Notes under the pieces: model-generated
Database searches by the model: none
Seen by the model: the letters and a program-made list of their open reading frames with translations, nothing else
Told to the model about the DNA's origin: nothing
Made by a program: the position numbers and the translations under genes
Shown here: positions 60,061 to 64,000 of the stretch, piece after piece
How the letters are laid out: every line of letters begins with the position of its first letter
Numbering within the stretch: the stretch's first letter is position 1
Assembly (NCBI RefSeq): GCF_000183665.1
Contig: NC_014774.1
Coordinates: 682,001-746,000 of the forward strand
Length of the DNA stretch: 64,000 nucleotides
Direction: 5' to 3'
Origin: Candidatus Liberibacter solanacearum CLso-ZC1
Lineage (GTDB): Bacteria > Pseudomonadota > Alphaproteobacteria > Rhizobiales > Rhizobiaceae

Positions 60061-61335
60061 CTATTTCATAGAACCGTAACAAAAGGACGCTCTTACTCTA
60101 ATGCCTTTTGAATCTTCTTTCAGAAGATATTTACACACATAACGGGCAGTATTCAAATCCTCTCTTAAAAGACGAACATGAGAAAAACCCTCTCTAATCC
60201 ATTCTTCTTGAATTTCTGCCTTTTTTAATAACTCTTCCCCTGATTTCTGATGAATTAGCATATGTGCATGAGGATTACCGCTTTTGTGTTTTTCAAAAAC
60301 AATAAAATAACGAAATTTTTTAGATGTATTCTTTCGAAGACGCTTTAAAAATAAAACAATCTTATCACCGAATCCTTTACATAGTAAACGAAACTTTAAA
60401 TCAACATCCGAAATATTAAGACTCCTTATATCTTCAATAATAGTTCCATACTTTTTTTTACCGTAAAAAAAATTACGGTCTTCAATAGATAAACTTTCAA
60501 CATATTGCCCAATAGTAAGGGCATAATTTTTTATATGGTTTGATGGGCTAAAAGTTAAAGTAATAAACCATGTCCGAGAAGAACGCATAACCTCAGTTTG
60601 AGCACGACGAAGCCAAAACATGCCCCTACTCTTACAACAAACAGAACAACGACGACAACGAGCCAAAATATAAAAAAAATAATTATATTTATATCCAATA
60701 TCAAAAATAACAACTATATCAGTATAAACCATAACTAATACAACTGGATTACAACAACCACCAGAAAAATCCAAACAAAAACAAGAATGATTTTTTTCAT
60801 ATCTATAAAAATCAGAAACTTTTATTTTAGCATAAAGTTTTAAAAATAAATCTTTATCAATAAACCTATAATTACTACGACGACAAACAGAATCACCATA
60901 AATTTCTTTTATAAGACGGTCATTAATTCTAAGAAAAGGATAATAACCATAAAAACCTTTAGAATAAAGATTAAAAGGCTCATAAAATGATTCTGGTAAA
61001 TTAAAATAAACAAAAACAGTTGACAATTCAGGCATATCATAGATAGAAACATATTCCCGATTTTCACGCTTATTCATACGAATATTTAAAAAATAATAAT
61101 AAATTCTTTTTAAAAATATCCAATAATAAGAAAATTCATGATTTCCATATTTAGAAGAATAACAATGTTCTAAAACACTATCATCACCATAATCAGGAGG
61201 GGAAACCAAAATATTTTCCGCCAAAGATTCAATGGCTTCATAAAAAAGACTAACGTGATCAAGTGCAACATATTTAAAAGTATAACCATAATCCCAAAGA
61301 GACATTAATTTAGAAAAACGAGAATCAATTTCCAT
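60061..61335 (-). CDS. HUH replication initiation protein (microvirus VP4/gpA type) (unit 1)
   Basis: 424 residues. The N-terminal 200 are poorly conserved. Then a cysteine cluster RCRRCSVCCKSRGMFWLRRA, motif 1 SRTWFITLTF, HUH motif 2 NPHAHMLIHQ with H356 and H358, and motif 3 YVCKYLLK with Y399 and Y403 spaced by four, as in phiX174 gpA-like superfamily 1 rolling-circle initiators. It should nick the origin and start rolling-circle replication. It is encoded opposite to the capsid gene. Confidence 0.85.
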   Translation of the reverse strand: MEIDSRFSKLMSLWDYGYTFKYVALDHVSLFYEAIESLAENILVSPPDYGDDSVLEHCYSSKYGNHEFSYYWIFLKRIYYYFLNIRMNKRENREYVSIYDMPELSTVFVYFNLPESFYEPFNLYSKGFYGYYPFLRINDRLIKEIYGDSVCRRSNYRFIDKDLFLKLYAKIKVSDFYRYEKNHSCFCLDFSGGCCNPVVLVMVYTDIVVIFDIGYKYNYFFYILARCRRCSVCCKSRGMFWLRRAQTEVMRSSRTWFITLTFSPSNHIKNYALTIGQYVESLSIEDRNFFYGKKKYGTIIEDIRSLNISDVDLKFRLLCKGFGDKIVLFLKRLRKNTSKKFRYFIVFEKHKSGNPHAHMLIHQKSGEELLKKAEIQEEWIREGFSHVRLLREDLNTARYVCKYLLKEDSKGIRVRASFCYGSMK

Positions 61336-61577
61336 TAAAAATTAACACCTAAATAAAAAGGTGTCAGTTGTGCATATATATATCAAGTACTTCGCTTCGC
61401 TAATTTTATCTGCACAATTCCAACACACCCAAAACAATTAAAAGAAATCCTAAAGGGGTCTGTGGACGGCTTACAGTTGTCGGCTTACACCCGACCACAA
61501 GCCCCCTATGCTTCCGTGAAGAAACAAAAAAATCAATTGAGTGGTATTAAGTATTATGGAACATTGGATATATTGTT
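61336..61577. promoter_or_regulatory. Divergent control region between rep (unit 1) and the capsid operon (unit 2)
   Basis: Contains ACACC/GGTGT hairpin 61348-61370 next to the rep start, a larger imperfect hairpin at 61471-61502 (GGCTT...GTCGG / CCGAC...AAGCC), and the internal dif-like junction at 61537-61564 (TTGAGTGGTAT, TAAGTA, TTATGGAACAT). It should hold both operon promoters and is the other origin candidate. Confidence 0.55.
61537..61564 (+). other. Internal dif-like junction between phage units (attP-like)
   Basis: Centre TAAGTA and right arm TTATGGAACAT are identical to the left-end site. The left arm TTGAGTGGTAT differs from the chromosomal TTGTCGCATAA in the bases next to the crossover. 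This is what a phage-borne XerC arm would look like. Confidence 0.72.
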
Positions 61578-61763
61578 ATGGGTTATCAAACATTAATTGA
61601 TTTGGTTACGTTAGTTTATATCGTGTATGTCGAAATTAGACATAAACGAAACTTAAACTACATATGGGAACGTTTTGTTGAACATCTGCAAACAAAACGG
61701 TTGGTGATTAATCACCAAAAAGAAAAAAATACAGAACATGTTGAAGAAAAGGAAAAAAACTAA
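61578..61763 (+). CDS. Small phage protein with hydrophobic N-terminus (unit 2)
   Basis: 61 residues, same start as the unit 1 copy, differing at a few positions and lacking the residues STKIK region near the end. Its stop overlaps the next start (TAATG), whereas in unit 1 they are adjacent. Confidence 0.65.
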   Translation: MGYQTLIDLVTLVYIVYVEIRHKRNLNYIWERFVEHLQTKRLVINHQKEKNTEHVEEKEKN

Positions 61764-62107
61764 TGGTTTTTCGAAGAAAAAGAACTTACGCCCGTAGTAA
61801 TTTCGGTCGTAGTAATTTCGGTCGTAGTAATTTTGGTCGTAGTAATTATTCTGGTGGTAGTAATTATTACACTCGTGGTAATTACCCTGGTTCTGCTAAA
61901 CCTCGTAATCGTTTTACTGGATTCATGAAAAACGGTCGTTGGTATTATTACAAATCTAAAACTCTTAAAAACCGTTCTGTAAGAAGTGGAAACCGTGTTT
62001 ACAGAAAGAAGAATGTAGGTCAACAAGGTCTTATTTTGCAACTTCCTGCTGGAAGTCAAGTTGTTAATGTTAGTTCTAAACGTAAATATACTAAATCACG
62101 GTTTTAA
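61763..62107 (+). CDS. Very basic small phage protein (unit 2)
   Basis: 114 residues. After MVFRRKRTYA there are four RSNFG/RSNYS units and a YYTRGNYPGSAKPRN stretch, compared with two units in unit 1. The extra length comes from a 15-bp tandem repeat at about 61792-61851. The C-terminal 70 residues match unit 1 closely. Candidate DNA-binding packaging protein. Confidence 0.7.
   Translation: MVFRRKRTYARSNFGRSNFGRSNFGRSNYSGGSNYYTRGNYPGSAKPRNRFTGFMKNGRWYYYKSKTLKNRSVRSGNRVYRKKNVGQQGLILQLPAGSQVVNVSSKRKYTKSRF
61792..61851 (+). repeat. 15-bp tandem repeat in the basic-protein gene (unit 2)
   Basis: About four copies of a CGTAGTAATTTCGGT-type unit coding for RSNFG. Unit 1 has two copies at 54736-54765. 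Copy number therefore differs between the two phage units. Confidence 0.85.
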
Positions 62108-62122
62108 GGGAATTTTTTAGTA

Positions 62123-62443
62123 ATGGATCTTCGTGTTTTATCTAAAAATATCAAGAAAGACGTAAAATATCTTATTAATCTCTCTTCTGAGATTGATACT
62201 TTTTTGAAGTCTTCTGATGAAAGTTTGGAACATAATCTTTATCGCACTTTAAGTGATTTATTTATCAGTCATGATAAAAATAATCGTGCTTTTATGAACC
62301 TTTTAGACGAATTCAAGCTTGAATTAGATTTTGTATCTAAAAGATTACGTGTTGTCGAAAACCAGTTGTCAAGAATTGAGAAACGTTTCAAATGCGAAGT
62401 TATCGATTTTGATACTGGTTTTTCTTTATCAGAAAGTAAATAA
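62123..62443 (+). CDS. Coiled-coil phage protein, possible scaffold (unit 2)
   Basis: 106 residues, same length and order as the unit 1 copy. Differences are conservative exchanges (Val/Ile, Ala/Thr, Ser/Asn) apart from Lys/Glu, Ser/Phe and Leu/Ser near the end. Both copies remain open, so selection or recent arrival has kept them intact. Confidence 0.65.
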   Translation: MDLRVLSKNIKKDVKYLINLSSEIDTFLKSSDESLEHNLYRTLSDLFISHDKNNRAFMNLLDEFKLELDFVSKRLRVVENQLSRIEKRFKCEVIDFDTGFSLSESK

Positions 62444-64000
62444 ATGTCTGAAAATGAAACTGTTAAAAAGACTGTTAGAACGGATAACAGTAGAGGTATT
62501 GTTAATGCCTTTAGGGGTTCTGCTAAATATCGTCGTCATCCTAAGTTTCCTATTAGAGGTGCTTTTAGTCCTTTTCAATTACAGCCTGTTTGTTTAGCCC
62601 CTGTTTTTGGTGGTGAAACTGTTGAAAAGGTTAATGTTAATCTGAAACTTGTTTCATCTCGTTTAAAAAACTCTTTAAGTGGTTTTTGGCATGAATTTTA
62701 TTGTTTTTATATTCCTTTGATTTCTTTTGATGATATGTACCTTGATTTAGCTAAGTTTTCTTCAGACTCAACTATTAATAATGTAGATAGCTATTGCGAA
62801 TCTGTGGAATCTGGGAAAAAACTTAATTATTATCATCGTTCGGGAATTAATTATATTAAGCGTTGTCTAAAATCCGTAACGGAAACATATTTTAGACCCC
62901 GTGAAAATAATGTTGCGGTTTCATGGGATAAGTATACTTATAAAGGTTTGCCAATTTGCCATGTTCAAAGTAAAGGATACATTCAAGATTTTTTACCTGA
63001 TGAAGAAATTGAGCAATCTGTTGAGGAAACCGCTGAAAGTGAACAATATAAGACTTGGGAAAAGCTTTATGCGGAAGGTTCAACGGCTTTTTCTTTTAGT
63101 GATTATATGCGTTACTTTGGATTTGATATTGAACGTATTAAAGAAGAAAAGGTTAAATTACGTGAACCCTACCCTCCTGAATTGTTAGGTTTTCATCGTT
63201 CTTATCAGATGCCTAGAGACCATTACGATATTTCTACGGGTAAATATGTCAGTAATTTAAAATTTGATTATAATAGTATGCTTTGTTATCGGCGTAAGCG
63301 TAAATATCTTAATCATCCTGGATTTGTTTTGTCATTAATGGTTTTAAGACCGAAGGTATATGCTAAAGACCAATTGGGAACGTTCACTTCTTATATGAGT
63401 GATTTGAATTTATTTCAACCTGATGTTTTACGTTCTGATTATAATCATTCTGTTAGAATTTTTGAAAAAAATAAGGGTGTTTATTCTGGTAGAGATTCTG
63501 AATATATGATTGATTTTGCAGACCTTTATAGGAATGGTGAACAGTTTGTTAGTGTTTCTGATGAAAAAGACCCCTATTCTTTTGTGGGTAATTCTGTGAA
63601 TTTTGGTAAAAGTGCTTATGCATCTTCTGAAGATATAGCTTCTTTATTTATGGATTCTGGCCATTCTTTCTTTTATGATGGTTTAGCCGATATACAATTT
63701 AAATCTCGTGTTGTATCTTCTGATGAACAAAAACGGTTATCGTTTGATTATAAATATTATTCTATAGACCCTACAACTAATGAGGTTAAACCGAAAGACT
63801 CGGCTACTGTTGCTCCTATTGAAAAGACTATTACTGGAACTGCTGGGGAAATTATGTTGGATGGACATGAAAAGAAGGTTTATGAGGATAGGTTAAAAGG
63901 TTTTGATGCTCAGTATGATCCTTTGCTTTATAAGCCTTATGCTGGGGCTCTTTGGGCTTTTCCTGCTAAGGGTACTACTGTTGTTCCTAAGGGTGTTAAA
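62444..64000 (+). CDS. Microvirus-type major capsid protein (unit 2), 3' end outside window
   Basis: Open for 519 codons to the window end; by comparison with unit 1 about 17 codons are missing. Strongly similar to the unit 1 capsid except in the region around codons 445-475, where the Val/Lys/Pro stretch of unit 1 is replaced by a shorter TVAPIEKTITGTAG sequence. That suggests a surface-exposed, variable loop. Confidence 0.82.
   Translation, partial: MSENETVKKTVRTDNSRGIVNAFRGSAKYRRHPKFPIRGAFSPFQLQPVCLAPVFGGETVEKVNVNLKLVSSRLKNSLSGFWHEFYCFYIPLISFDDMYLDLAKFSSDSTINNVDSYCESVESGKKLNYYHRSGINYIKRCLKSVTETYFRPRENNVAVSWDKYTYKGLPICHVQSKGYIQDFLPDEEIEQSVEETAESEQYKTWEKLYAEGSTAFSFSDYMRYFGFDIERIKEEKVKLREPYPPELLGFHRSYQMPRDHYDISTGKYVSNLKFDYNSMLCYRRKRKYLNHPGFVLSLMVLRPKVYAKDQLGTFTSYMSDLNLFQPDVLRSDYNHSVRIFEKNKGVYSGRDSEYMIDFADLYRNGEQFVSVSDEKDPYSFVGNSVNFGKSAYASSEDIASLFMDSGHSFFYDGLADIQFKSRVVSSDEQKRLSFDYKYYSIDPTTNEVKPKDSATVAPIEKTITGTAGEIMLDGHEKKVYEDRLKGFDAQYDPLLYKPYAGALWAFPAKGTTVVPKGVK

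Larger units (their letters stand above)
54475..61547. mobile_element. Integrated microvirus-like (ssDNA phage) genome, unit 1, 7,073 bp
   Basis: Complete unit bounded by TAAGTATTATGGAACATTGG at 54475 and its repeat at 61548. It codes for a microvirus-type major capsid protein and an HUH replication protein with a double-tyrosine motif, plus small proteins. The + strand genes occupy 54505-57215 and the - strand genes 57230-61335. No integrase, transposase or repressor was found. Microvirus prophages inserted at dif are known from enterobacteria, and a microvirus has, as far as I recall, been reported from Liberibacter asiaticus; I cannot compare sequences here. Confidence 0.82.
61548..64000. 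mobile_element. Integrated microvirus-like genome, unit 2 (runs out of the window)
   Basis: Head-to-tail with unit 1 and in the same order for the 2.45 kb visible. It is related but clearly diverged: 10 of 106 residues differ in the coiled-coil protein, the basic protein is 20 residues longer, and the capsid C-terminus differs. Its - strand genes lie beyond the window. Confidence 0.82.

Noticed and set aside
62331..62597. 88-codon + frame overlapping the coiled-coil and capsid genes of unit 2
   Set aside because: Out-of-frame shadow of two recognised genes and absent as an equivalent frame in unit 1.
54475..64000. Filamentous phage (inovirus) as an alternative identity
   Set aside because: The layout with a large Pro-rich protein and a membrane protein recalls inovirus pIII-pVI, but there is no Zot-type ATPase and no small helical coat protein, while the capsid and the YxxxY HUH protein are of microvirus type.

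Overview
The window is AT-rich alphaproteobacterial DNA. It combines Rhizobiales-type gene order (zapE-mdh-sucCDAB-lpd, rpiA-gor, sufBCD, mraZ-rsmH-ftsL-ftsI-mur cluster, atpB-E-F'-F) with signs of genome reduction: frameshifts, phage relics and long gene-poor gaps. I infer a 'Candidatus Liberibacter'-like organism. The genus is an inference from gene order, base composition and podovirus/microvirus-type phage traces, not from a database match.

Layout. 1-9.9 kb: partial zapE, then malate dehydrogenase, succinyl-CoA synthetase, the 2-oxoglutarate dehydrogenase complex and its E3, all on + (the second half of the TCA cycle). 9.9-12.3 kb: rpiA and gor. 12.6-21.6 kb: the SUF iron-sulfur cluster operon (sufB, C, D, S, T, A). 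sufD carries a one-base frameshift in a poly-A run, and a 3.2-kb island (16266-19431) separates sufD from sufS. The island holds a decayed tyrosine integrase and four tandem collagen-like lipoprotein genes, two of them broken by the same stop codons. 21.7-27.0 kb (- strand): sufE, nadE, thrS and a cold-shock protein. 27.6-28.9 kb: a TadG-like pilus-associated protein with a T/A microsatellite directly before its ribosome binding site. 29.7-43.6 kb: the division and cell-wall cluster mraZ to murB, complete up to murB; ddl and ftsQAZ do not follow. 43.9-46.6 kb: tRNA-Leu(UAG), then relics of a podovirus-like prophage (tail-nozzle and internal-virion-protein fragments), a lipoprotein with a truncated second copy, and the tail of an IS605-type TnpB. 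46.8-51.1 kb: glyS, an alpha/beta hydrolase and a second cysteine desulfurase. 51.9-54.2 kb: the Fo part of ATP synthase.

54.2-64.0 kb is the most unusual part. After atpF lies a 92-bp exact duplication of its 3' region, then a dif-like XerC/XerD site. Inserted exactly at that site are two head-to-tail, diverged copies of a 7,073-bp microvirus-like (ssDNA phage) genome; the second runs off the window. Each unit has a + strand operon (small hydrophobic protein, very basic protein, coiled-coil protein, major capsid protein). In unit 1 this is followed by a small membrane protein and a convergent - strand operon with an HUH replication protein of microvirus VP4/gpA type, a split membrane protein and a 734-residue protein I do not recognise. 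Such an ambisense layout is unusual for a microvirus. The element has no integrase, so host XerCD probably inserts it.
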